A stretch of 64,000 bases of DNA from Gemmatimonadota bacterium. GTDB taxonomy: Bacteria > Gemmatimonadota > Gemmatimonadetes > Longimicrobiales > Gaopeijiaceae. The notes under the pieces are model-generated. The model saw only the letters and a list, made by a program, of their open reading frames with translations. It had not been told where the DNA came from and made no database searches. This document shows positions 1-7,731 of this stretch, piece by piece; position 1 is the stretch's first letter; the number at the start of each line of letters is the position of its first letter. The DNA is taken from contig JAJDXM010000037.1 of the NCBI GenBank assembly GCA_022823225.1, positions 1-64,000 on the forward strand. The letters run 5' to 3'. Position numbers and translations under genes: made by a program.

Positions 1-2598
1 ACGACGGTGGCGTTGGTTCCGGGTGCGCCGCGCAACCTCGAGGCGACCGCCACAGGCCATGCCAGGATCGACCTGGAGTGGGATGCCCCCGCGCAGACCG
101 GAGGTGCCCCGATCACCGGCTACAGGATCGAGGTGTCGGAAGACCGGCGCAGGACCTGGCGAGCGCTGGTGCGAAACACCGGTTCCAACGTCACCCGGTA
201 CTCGCACAGGGGCCTTTCCCCCAGGACCACACGTCACTACAGGGTCGTTGCGATGAACCGCGTGGGCCGGGGACCCGCTTCCAACGTGGCCTTCGCCACC
301 ACGGACGCCGACCTTCCCGGGGCACCGACCGGACTGCAGGCCGCGGCGGACGGTCCGTCCCGCATCGATCTCGCCTGGACCGCCCCGGTCTACACCGGAG
401 GGGTGCCGATCATCGGCTACCGGATCGAGGTGTCGGAGGACGCGGGATCCAGTTGGCGTGATCTGGTCGCGCGCACCCGGACGAACGCGACCGAGTACAC
501 GCATTCCGGTCTGCCGGCAGGCACCACCCGGCACTACCGGGTCTCCACGATCAACCAGATCGGCACCGGGACCGCGTCGGCCGTTGCGCGCGCAACCACG
601 GAGTCCACCGTGCCCGGCAGGCCCGCCAGCCTGTCCGCGACGCCCGACGGCACCTCCCGGATCGACCTTGCCTGGACGGCTCCGGCCGAGGACGGGGGTG
701 CCCGGATCACGGGCTATCGCGTCGAGGTTTCGGACGACGGAGAACAGAACTGGACGGACCTCGTGCCGAACACGCGCTCCAGGAATACGACGTGGGCCCA
801 CCGGGGGCTCGAACCCGCGTCCACCCGTCACTACCGGGTCTCGGCGATCAACTCCGTGGGCGTCGGCGATCCGTCCGATGTTGCCAGTGCGACGACGGAC
901 GCCACCGTCCCGGCAGCCCCCACGAATCTGGTGGCCACCGCGGTCGAGCCGACGCGGATCGAACTGGCCTGGACCGCTCCCGCCCACGACGGCGGGGCGC
1001 CGATCACCGGCTATCGCATCGAGGTCTCGGAGGACGGGGCGCTGTGGCGCAACCTGGTCCCCCACACGGGGGTCACGGCGACGATCTACTCGCACAGCGG
1101 GCTGATGCCCGGGAGCACGCGCTTCTACCGCGTTTCGGCGACCAACTCGGCGGGAACGGGGATGCCTTCGCAGGTGGCGAGCGCGACGACGGACGACGGG
1201 CGGGAGCGGACCGCGCGCGTCAACGAGAGCATTCTGTCGCACGCGGCCGCGGCGGTCACGTCAAGCACCGCCTCCGCGATCTCGTCGCGGATCGACGCCT
1301 TGGCGTCCTCGAACGGCGGCAGCGCCCGGATTGACATGGGCGGGGCTTTCGGTCTCGCCGGCGCCATGATGCACGGGAGCGGCTTGCGCGCGGCCGGGAC
1401 CGGGCGGACAGGGATCGCCGGCGCGGCGTGGCTGGTGGATGGGACCTCCTTTGCCTTGCCGGTCGGACGCCAGGTGGCGAGCGAGCAGGAGGGGATGTTG
1501 TCGACCCTGGCGATGTGGGGCGGGGGCGACTACGTCAGCCTCGGAGAGCCGGGCGGCACCGATTTGGACTGGAGCGGCAACCTCCTCAACCTGCATGTGG
1601 GCGGCGACGTTCGCGTCCGGCCGGACATCGTGGCGGGCGCGGTCGCCACCACCTCCGGGGGGTCCTTCGAGTTCACCGACCGGTCGGGAGAGAGGGAGGT
1701 GGCGGGGACCTACGACAGCCGTCTCACCTCGATCAATCCCTATGCCGCGTGGCTCCTGGGGGATCCGGGCACCGTGGCGTGGGCAAGTGCCGGCTACGGG
1801 TGGGGGGATATCGAGATCGACGATGAACTCGCGGAGTTGCGTTCGACCGGCACGACCATGCTGAGCGGCGCTGTGGGGGGCAGCCGTACGCTGTTGTCGA
1901 GCGGAACCGGCGACGTCCGTGTCAGGGGCGAAGGCTGGGTCTCCCGGGTCTCGGTGAACGAGTCCGAGGAAGTCGCCTCCCTGACGCTGGACATGCAGCG
2001 GCTCCGCTTGCTCCTGGAGTGGTCGCAGAGCTACCGGTCGGACGCCGGAGACGAGATCGCGTTCCTCGTGGAAGGGGGAATGCGCTACGACGGCGGCGCC
2101 GGCGCACAGGGGACCGGGGTCGAGGTGGGGTCGGGAATGCGGTTCGTCAACGCCGCACTCGGACTCAGGGTCGAGGGACGGGGCAGGTTGCTGGTGACCG
2201 GAGTGGAGGGGTACGGCGAATGGGGCGTGGGCGGGATCTTCCAGGTCGATCCGGCGATCAGGGGCCAGGGACTCTCGATCCGCGTGGCTCCCTCCTGGGG
2301 GGAGACCGCCAGCGGCGCCCAGGAGCTGTGGGAGCGCGGCGTTTCCGGGGTGCGCGGCGATGCCGATCCCCCCGGAGGCAGCGTCGACGGGGAGGTCGCG
2401 TACGGTCTCGCCGGGTTCGCCGGCACGCCGTACGGGGGATTCCTCCTGGGCGACAGCGGCTCACGGGCCTTCAGCAGCGGCCTCCGCTACGAAACGGGAC
2501 GGGGGATGGGTCTGCGCCTGGAAGCGACGCGCCGCGAGCGCCCGTTCGGTCCCGCCGAACACACGGTCGGCCTCCGCGGGAGGGTGATCTTCCAGTAG
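1..2598 (+). CDS. Surface protein: four fibronectin type III repeats plus C-terminal outer-membrane barrel (5' partial)
   Basis: The reading frame is open from base 1, and the first codons (TTVALVPGAP) match the linker that joins the later repeats, so the true start lies upstream. The GTG at 7 is not a convincing start. Four FN3 domains lie at about codons 6-398; each starts V/LPxxP and carries IDLxW, ITGYRIEVSED and the RHYRV strand. A linker follows, then about 400 residues of alternating glycine-rich and aromatic strands (for example YVSLGEPGG, INPYAAWLLG, AGYGWGDIEID) ending in RGRVIFQ, as expected of an autotransporter-like or OmpA-size beta barrel. I infer a cell-surface adhesin or matrix-binding protein anchored in the outer membrane. 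No protease or sugar-binding motif is visible, and the ligand is unknown. Confidence 0.82.
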   Translation, partial: TTVALVPGAPRNLEATATGHARIDLEWDAPAQTGGAPITGYRIEVSEDRRRTWRALVRNTGSNVTRYSHRGLSPRTTRHYRVVAMNRVGRGPASNVAFATTDADLPGAPTGLQAAADGPSRIDLAWTAPVYTGGVPIIGYRIEVSEDAGSSWRDLVARTRTNATEYTHSGLPAGTTRHYRVSTINQIGTGTASAVARATTESTVPGRPASLSATPDGTSRIDLAWTAPAEDGGARITGYRVEVSDDGEQNWTDLVPNTRSRNTTWAHRGLEPASTRHYRVSAINSVGVGDPSDVASATTDATVPAAPTNLVATAVEPTRIELAWTAPAHDGGAPITGYRIEVSEDGALWRNLVPHTGVTATIYSHSGLMPGSTRFYRVSATNSAGTGMPSQVASATTDDGRERTARVNESILSHAAAAVTSSTASAISSRIDALASSNGGSARIDMGGAFGLAGAMMHGSGLRAAGTGRTGIAGAAWLVDGTSFALPVGRQVASEQEGMLSTLAMWGGGDYVSLGEPGGTDLDWSGNLLNLHVGGDVRVRPDIVAGAVATTSGGSFEFTDRSGEREVAGTYDSRLTSINPYAAWLLGDPGTVAWASAGYGWGDIEIDDELAELRSTGTTMLSGAVGGSRTLLSSGTGDVRVRGEGWVSRVSVNESEEVASLTLDMQRLRLLLEWSQSYRSDAGDEIAFLVEGGMRYDGGAGAQGTGVEVGSGMRFVNAALGLRVEGRGRLLVTGVEGYGEWGVGGIFQVDPAIRGQGLSIRVAPSWGETASGAQELWERGVSGVRGDADPPGGSVDGEVAYGLAGFAGTPYGGFLLGDSGSRAFSSGLRYETGRGMGLRLEATRRERPFGPAEHTVGLRGRVIFQ
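16..1194 (+). repeat. Four tandem fibronectin type III coding repeats, 297-base period
   Basis: The V/L-P boundary codons fall at 16, 313, 610 and 907, which is exactly 99 codons apart each time. The fourth unit is slightly shorter because it lacks a codon or two near GALWRN. The repeats share long near-identical stretches such as the codons for GYRIEVSED, so they look like recent in-frame duplications of one FN3 unit. More copies may lie upstream of the window. Confidence 0.9.
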
Positions 2599-2615
2599 CG
2601 TGGGGACCCTGCCAG

Positions 2616-2643
2616 CCCCGGGGGAGGCGCGCTTCCTCCGGGG
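2616..2643 (+). terminator. GC-rich hairpin after the FN3 gene, possible terminator
   Basis: Eighteen bases past the stop codon, CCCC...GGAGG pairs with CCTCC...GGGG around a 7-base loop, leaving a 3-base bulge in the left arm. There is no T-run, so intrinsic termination is uncertain. Confidence 0.28.
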
Positions 2644-2778
2644 CGACGCGGTGTTTGTCCGCAGCCTGCCGGGGCCGCCCGCCCTTCGCGGAAGCGTACC
2701 CCTGTTCCGGGACGGCTCCGTGTCCCACTATATGGTCTACTCACAGGTCACCGCTTTTCTTTCAGATGGAGCTGCACA

Positions 2779-5412
2779 ATGAAGCGCACCCGATTCCTCC
2801 CCGTCTTCCTTTCACTGGGCGTCCTGACTCTGACCCTGTCGGCCGCTCCTTCGCTGCACGCGCAGGACGCGGCCGCCGAGGACACCCTCTCGGCCGCCGA
2901 AAAGATCCTGGCGTCCCAGGAGTGGGTTCAGCCGCCCGCGGAGATCATGGACGCGGTGCTGGCGCCGCGCTACCTGAATGTCTCGCTCTCGTCGACCAGC
3001 CCCGACAAGCGGTGGTTCCTCCACCAGGTGACCGACGGTCCGATCACGATGGAGAGGTTTGCGCGGCCCTTCGACGAACTGGGCGGCCAGTTCCTCGAAC
3101 CCCAGTCCAACCGCAGCCGGCGGCTGAGTGTGCGGGGAGCCGTCGGCTTCAAGCTCATTTCCGCCGCGGACGGTTCGGTAACGGACATCGAGGTGCCGCG
3201 CGACGCGCGATTCTCGAACGCGTCATGGTCGCCCGACGGGTCGCAGCTGGCCTTCTACGCCCACTACGACACCGAGACCCACATCTACGTGGCCGACCCC
3301 GAAAGCGGACGGTCGCGGCGAGTCACACGCGATCCGGTGCTGGCCACCATGGTCACCTCCTTCGCGTGGACCTCGGACGGCGAAGAGATCGCCACGGTTC
3401 TGGTTCCCGACGACCGTGCGCCCCGGCCCCTGGAGCCATCGGTCCCGCCGGGGCCCCAGGTCAAGCAGACCGAGGACGGAGAGAACAGGCTCCGGACCTA
3501 CGCGAGCCTCATGGCAACGCCCTACGACGAACAGCTCCTGGAGTGGCACGTGAGCGGGCAGCTCGCGACGATCGAGGTCGGCAACCGGCGGGTCACCCGC
3601 ATAGGCGAACCCGCGATGATCCGCAGCTTCAACTTCTCTCCCGACGGCCGGCACGCGCGCGTCACGACCATGCGCCCGCCCTTCAGCTACATCGTGCCGG
3701 TCACCAGCTTCGGCCGCGTGGAAGAGATCTGGGACCGCGAGGGCAACGTGCTTGTGGAACTCGACGAGACGGAGCTGAACACGGGGATCCGCGGGGCGCC
3801 GGCCGCGCCCGGGGTTGCCGGCGAGGAAGAGGAACCGGACCGCCGCCAGATGGCGTGGCGCCGGGACGGGGCCGGCCTGACCTACCTGCAGATGGAGCCG
3901 GAGCCGGAGGAGGAGGAGGAAGACGCGGCAGACGCGGCAGACGCGGCCGACGAGGAGGCGGAGGAGGAGGAAGAGGAGCGCCGCGGGCCGCGCAAGGACC
4001 GGGTCATGCTCTGGTCGCCCCCCTTCGGCGAGGACGATGTGAGCGTGGTCTACGAGAGCGACCGCAGGATGGGGTCGGTTCGCTACTCGGAGGGATACGA
4101 GTGGCTCTTCGTGAGCCAGGGCGCAGGCGGCGGAGGCTTCGGAGGCTTCGGCTTCGGCGGCGGAGGTGGCGGCGGCGGCACGAGCACCCAGTACGCCGTC
4201 CGGCTGGACCAGCCCGACTCGACCTACACGATCACCGAGTGGGACAGGAGCGATTTCTACGCCAATCCGGGCTCGCTGGTCTCGGACGACGGCTTCGTCG
4301 AGATCGTGGGGGAGAGCGGGGACGAGACGGTCTTCCTGACCGGAATGATCTATCATGAGGACCCGCTCGAAGCGTCCCCGCAGTCGTTCATGGACCGGGT
4401 CTCGGTCCGCACGGGCGAAAAGGAACGGGTCTACGAAAGCTCCAACGACGGCCAGTACGAGCGGATCTCGACGGTGCTCGACGCGGCAGCCGGACGCTTC
4501 GTCGTCAGTCGCGAGACACCGACCGAAATCGCGCAGTCGTACATGATCGAAGGGGACACCCGGACGCAGCTGACCGACAACGTCGACTACACTCCGGACA
4601 TCACGAACGCCCCGCGCGAGCGCTTCACGGTGGAACGCCCGGACGGCTTCCGCTTCCTCGTGAACGTCACGCTCCCGCCGGATTTCGTACAGGGCGAGCG
4701 GCGTCCCGCGATGTTCTGGTTCTATCCGCGCGAATACACCGACCAGGAGTCGTACGACGAACGGGGCCGCACCTTCAACAAGAACGCCTTCCCCGGCTTC
4801 GGCACCCGCTCGATGGAGTACCTGATCCGGTTGGGCTACGTGGTTGTCGAACCCGACGCCCCGATCGTGGGGGATGCGGGTGCGATGAACAACAACTACG
4901 AGCACGACCTGCGCAACAACCTCGCGGCCGTGATCGACGAGCTGGACGCGCGGGGGATCATTGACCGGCAGCGGCTCGGCCTGGGCGGCCATTCCTACGG
5001 GGCGTTCGGCACCGTCAATGCAATGGTGCACACGCCGTTCTTCAAGGCGGGGATCGCCGGAGACGGCAACTACAACCGCACCTTCACGCCGCTCGGGTTC
5101 CAGAGTGAACGAAGGATCTTCTGGGATGCGCGCGAGGTGTACCTGGGAATGTCGCCGTTCGTGTACGCGAACAACCTCACCGGGGCGGTACTGCTCTACC
5201 ACGGCATGCACGACCAGAACGTCGGGACGGCGCCGGACCACTCGCCGCGCCTCTTCCACGCCCTGAACGGGCTGGGCAAGACCGCGTCCATGTACCTCTA
5301 TCCCTTCGAGGATCATGGCCCGGCGACCCGCGAGTCGATTCTCGACCTCTGGGCCCGCTGGACCGCGTGGCTGGAGTTGCATCTGGCGGTGAAGGAGCGC
5401 CCGGTGACGTGA
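2779..5412 (+). CDS. Exported S9 family prolyl-oligopeptidase-like peptidase
   Basis: The 877-residue protein begins with a Sec signal peptide (basic MKRTR, hydrophobic core, predicted cleavage after SLHA) and so acts outside the cytoplasm. An N-terminal beta-propeller contains TolB-like strands (SWSPDGSQLAFY, NFSPDGRHARV). The C-terminal alpha/beta-hydrolase domain carries the catalytic triad: Ser739 in GHSYGAFG, Asp812 in HGMHDQNV and His846 in FEDHGP. S9 enzymes cleave short peptides, often after proline or as dipeptidyl peptidases; substrate choice here is not readable. Two low-complexity inserts sit in the propeller half, a Glu/Asp/Ala block near residues 373-402 and a Gly/Phe block near 450-468, and neither is usual for S9. 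It stands alone behind the FN3 gene and 13 bases before the transporter gene. Confidence 0.9.
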   Translation: MKRTRFLPVFLSLGVLTLTLSAAPSLHAQDAAAEDTLSAAEKILASQEWVQPPAEIMDAVLAPRYLNVSLSSTSPDKRWFLHQVTDGPITMERFARPFDELGGQFLEPQSNRSRRLSVRGAVGFKLISAADGSVTDIEVPRDARFSNASWSPDGSQLAFYAHYDTETHIYVADPESGRSRRVTRDPVLATMVTSFAWTSDGEEIATVLVPDDRAPRPLEPSVPPGPQVKQTEDGENRLRTYASLMATPYDEQLLEWHVSGQLATIEVGNRRVTRIGEPAMIRSFNFSPDGRHARVTTMRPPFSYIVPVTSFGRVEEIWDREGNVLVELDETELNTGIRGAPAAPGVAGEEEEPDRRQMAWRRDGAGLTYLQMEPEPEEEEEDAADAADAADEEAEEEEEERRGPRKDRVMLWSPPFGEDDVSVVYESDRRMGSVRYSEGYEWLFVSQGAGGGGFGGFGFGGGGGGGGTSTQYAVRLDQPDSTYTITEWDRSDFYANPGSLVSDDGFVEIVGESGDETVFLTGMIYHEDPLEASPQSFMDRVSVRTGEKERVYESSNDGQYERISTVLDAAAGRFVVSRETPTEIAQSYMIEGDTRTQLTDNVDYTPDITNAPRERFTVERPDGFRFLVNVTLPPDFVQGERRPAMFWFYPREYTDQESYDERGRTFNKNAFPGFGTRSMEYLIRLGYVVVEPDAPIVGDAGAMNNNYEHDLRNNLAAVIDELDARGIIDRQRLGLGGHSYGAFGTVNAMVHTPFFKAGIAGDGNYNRTFTPLGFQSERRIFWDAREVYLGMSPFVYANNLTGAVLLYHGMHDQNVGTAPDHSPRLFHALNGLGKTASMYLYPFEDHGPATRESILDLWARWTAWLELHLAVKERPVT

Positions 5413-5425
5413 AGCCGGAACGCCC

Positions 5426-7720
5426 GTGGTGAGGGCTACGACCCACACCCACCAGCACCTGGGGCTGCTCGGGGCGACCGGCATAGGCGTCGGCGCGATC
5501 GTCGGCGGGGGCATGTTGGCCCTCGCCGGCGTCGCCTTTGCGACCACCGGACCGAGTGCGATCGTCGCGTTCGCGCTGAACGGCGTGATCGCGACGCTGA
5601 CGGTGTTCTCCTTCGCGGAGCTTGCCGGCAGGTTCCCGCAGTCGGGCGGCACCTATACCTATGCGCGCAAGGTGCTCACGGTGGAGGCAGCCTTCGGCGT
5701 GGGGTGGGTGGTGTGGTTCGCGTCGGTGGTGGCGGCGGTGCTCTACGCGATGGGGTTCGCGGCCTTCCTGGTGCCGTTCCTGGAGCAGATCGCGCTGATG
5801 ACGACCGGGGAGGTTCCGGCCTGGCTCGGGACGCGGCCGGCCCTGCTGGGGTACGCGCTTGCGGCGGTGGCGTTCTACTCGTGGCGCCTCACGCGCACGG
5901 CGGCGGGCGGCGGCCAGTGGGAGACGATCGGCAAGGTCATCGTGCTGACGGTCCTGATCGTGGCGGGCTTTTTCGCACTCTTTGCCGAGGCCCCCGCACC
6001 CGGTGCGCTGGCCGACAGGTTCCGCCCCTTCTTCTCGGAGGGATTGACGGGGCTGGTCCAGGCGATGGGCTACACCTTCGTCGCGCTGCAGGGATTCGAC
6101 CTGGTCGCCGCGGTGGGGGGCGAGGTGCGCGAGCCCGGCCGGAACGTTCCCCGGGCGATGTTCCTGTCGCTCGGCGCGGCCCTCGTGATCTACCTTCCGC
6201 TGCTCTTTCTGATCGTCGCGGTGGGGGTGCCCGGCCAGCCGGTCTCGGAGGTCGCCGCCCAGAACCCCGAGATCCTGGTGGCGGTGGCCGCGCGCAACTT
6301 CATGGGTGGGGCGGGGTACTGGCTGGTCGCGGCCGCGGGACTCCTTTCCATGCTCTCCGCTCTGCAGGTCTATCTCCTGGCGGCGTCCCGGTTCGCCCGG
6401 ACCATGGGCGACGATCGCACGCTGCCGACACGCTATGCCAGGCTTTGCCCGGGCACGGGGATCCCCAGGGCGGCGGTGCGGCTGAGCGCGGTGCTGATCG
6501 CGCTTCTTCTGATCGCGGTTCCCGACGTGGCGACCGCCGGCGCGATGGCCAGTCTGATCTTCCTCGCCACCTTCACCCTCGTGCATACCATCGGGTATCT
6601 GGCGCGCAAGCGGGCCGGGCAGCCATCGGGATTCCGGATGCCCGCGTACCCGCTGGTGCCGGTGGCGGGCGGGGCGGCCTGCCTCGCGCTCGGTCTCTAC
6701 CAGGCGGTCGCCGTGCCCCCCGCCGGCGTGCTGGCGGCGCTGTGGCTGGGGGTGGGAGGCATTCTCTACGCACTCTACCTGGCGCCTCGCGCGCGGGTGG
6801 TGGACGCGTCCTCGGAGGGGCTCGACCCGGAGATGGTGAGGCTGCGCGGCCGGCGTCCGGTGGTCCTGACGCCAATTGCGAACCCCGCCAGCGCCGAAAC
6901 CCTCGTCACCATGGCCAAGGCGCTAGCGCCGCCGGAGGTCGCGCGCGTGCAGCTGCTCTCCGTGGTGGAACCGCCGGAACGCTACGACCCGAAGGAGCTG
7001 CCGCGCGGCATCCGTGACGCGCAGGCGGTGCTCGGCGGGGCACTGCGCACCGCCCTGGAGGTCGACCTGAGGCCCGAGGCGATGATCACGCTCCACAAGG
7101 ACCCCTGGGGCGAAATCGCAAGGGTTGCGGAGGCTGTGCGGTGCGAGAGCCTTCTCCTGGGGGTGGGCCACCTGGACGACTCGCTGATGACGGGGTCGCT
7201 GGCGCAGCTCATCGGGTCGGTGGACGCCGACGTGGTAATCCTGCGTGCACCGGGCGAATGGACGCCGGAGAAAGCCCGGAAAATCCTGATTCCGTCGCGC
7301 GGCGGGCGCGACCAGAGCCCCGTGCGTGCCCGTCTGCTGGGCAGTCTGGGGCGGAGCGCGCCTCGCGACGTGACCTTTCTGGGGGTTCTCTCCGAGGAGG
7401 CGGGGCCGGGGGTGCACCGGAGAGCCCGCCGCGACCTCGAGCGGCTGGCCTGGGACGAGTTGGGGGAATCCGCACACGCCGAACTGGTCGTCGGCGGCGA
7501 AACCTCGGACGAGGTCATACGCCGCGCCGCCGACACCGACCTGCTGATTCTGGGATTCCATCGCAGCGGCCGCCGCCGTGCCGTCTTCAGCAGCCTCATG
7601 CTGCGGATCGCCAGGGGCACCACCTGCCCGCTGCTGATGATCAGCCACCGCAGGGGCGCCGCCCTGTTGCCGGAGGCGTCCCGGCTGGCCGAGTGGCCTG
7701 CAGGGCGTAGGAAATCTTAA
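5426..7720 (+). CDS. APC-superfamily amino acid permease fused to two universal stress protein domains
   Basis: Residues 1 to about 455 form the membrane part, with roughly a dozen hydrophobic segments. It opens with the APC signature region GLLGATGIGVGAIVGGGMLA, and YTYARKVLT follows in TM2, as in the cationic amino acid/GABA permeases. After this come two Usp-like domains at about 465-610 and 615-750. The second ends in a motif close to the Usp nucleotide-binding consensus (LILGFHR, then ARGTTCPLLMI). The likely role is uptake of an amino acid or polyamine, with cytoplasmic Usp domains sensing ATP or stress; substrate is unknown. GTG at 5426 is used, and the GTG one codon later is equivalent. 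The gene converges with the minus-strand hydrolase, 11 AT-rich bases away. Confidence 0.85.
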   Translation: MVRATTHTHQHLGLLGATGIGVGAIVGGGMLALAGVAFATTGPSAIVAFALNGVIATLTVFSFAELAGRFPQSGGTYTYARKVLTVEAAFGVGWVVWFASVVAAVLYAMGFAAFLVPFLEQIALMTTGEVPAWLGTRPALLGYALAAVAFYSWRLTRTAAGGGQWETIGKVIVLTVLIVAGFFALFAEAPAPGALADRFRPFFSEGLTGLVQAMGYTFVALQGFDLVAAVGGEVREPGRNVPRAMFLSLGAALVIYLPLLFLIVAVGVPGQPVSEVAAQNPEILVAVAARNFMGGAGYWLVAAAGLLSMLSALQVYLLAASRFARTMGDDRTLPTRYARLCPGTGIPRAAVRLSAVLIALLLIAVPDVATAGAMASLIFLATFTLVHTIGYLARKRAGQPSGFRMPAYPLVPVAGGAACLALGLYQAVAVPPAGVLAALWLGVGGILYALYLAPRARVVDASSEGLDPEMVRLRGRRPVVLTPIANPASAETLVTMAKALAPPEVARVQLLSVVEPPERYDPKELPRGIRDAQAVLGGALRTALEVDLRPEAMITLHKDPWGEIARVAEAVRCESLLLGVGHLDDSLMTGSLAQLIGSVDADVVILRAPGEWTPEKARKILIPSRGGRDQSPVRARLLGSLGRSAPRDVTFLGVLSEEAGPGVHRRARRDLERLAWDELGESAHAELVVGGETSDEVIRRAADTDLLILGFHRSGRRRAVFSSLMLRIARGTTCPLLMISHRRGAALLPEASRLAEWPAGRRKS

Positions 7721-7731
7721 GTTAAGAAAAA

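Noticed and set aside
2019-4358. A 779-codon plus-strand frame spanning the end of the FN3 gene and the S9 gene
   Set aside because: It crosses the junction of two real genes in another frame and is arginine-rich.
3223-5652. An 809-codon minus-strand frame opposite the S9 peptidase
   Set aside because: Same explanation; composition is low complexity and the plus-strand gene has a catalytic triad.
7721-7731. Short palindrome TCTTAA-G-TTAAGA between convergent genes as a terminator
   Set aside because: The two arms are separated by one base, so no stable hairpin can form, although the short AT-rich patch is unusual.
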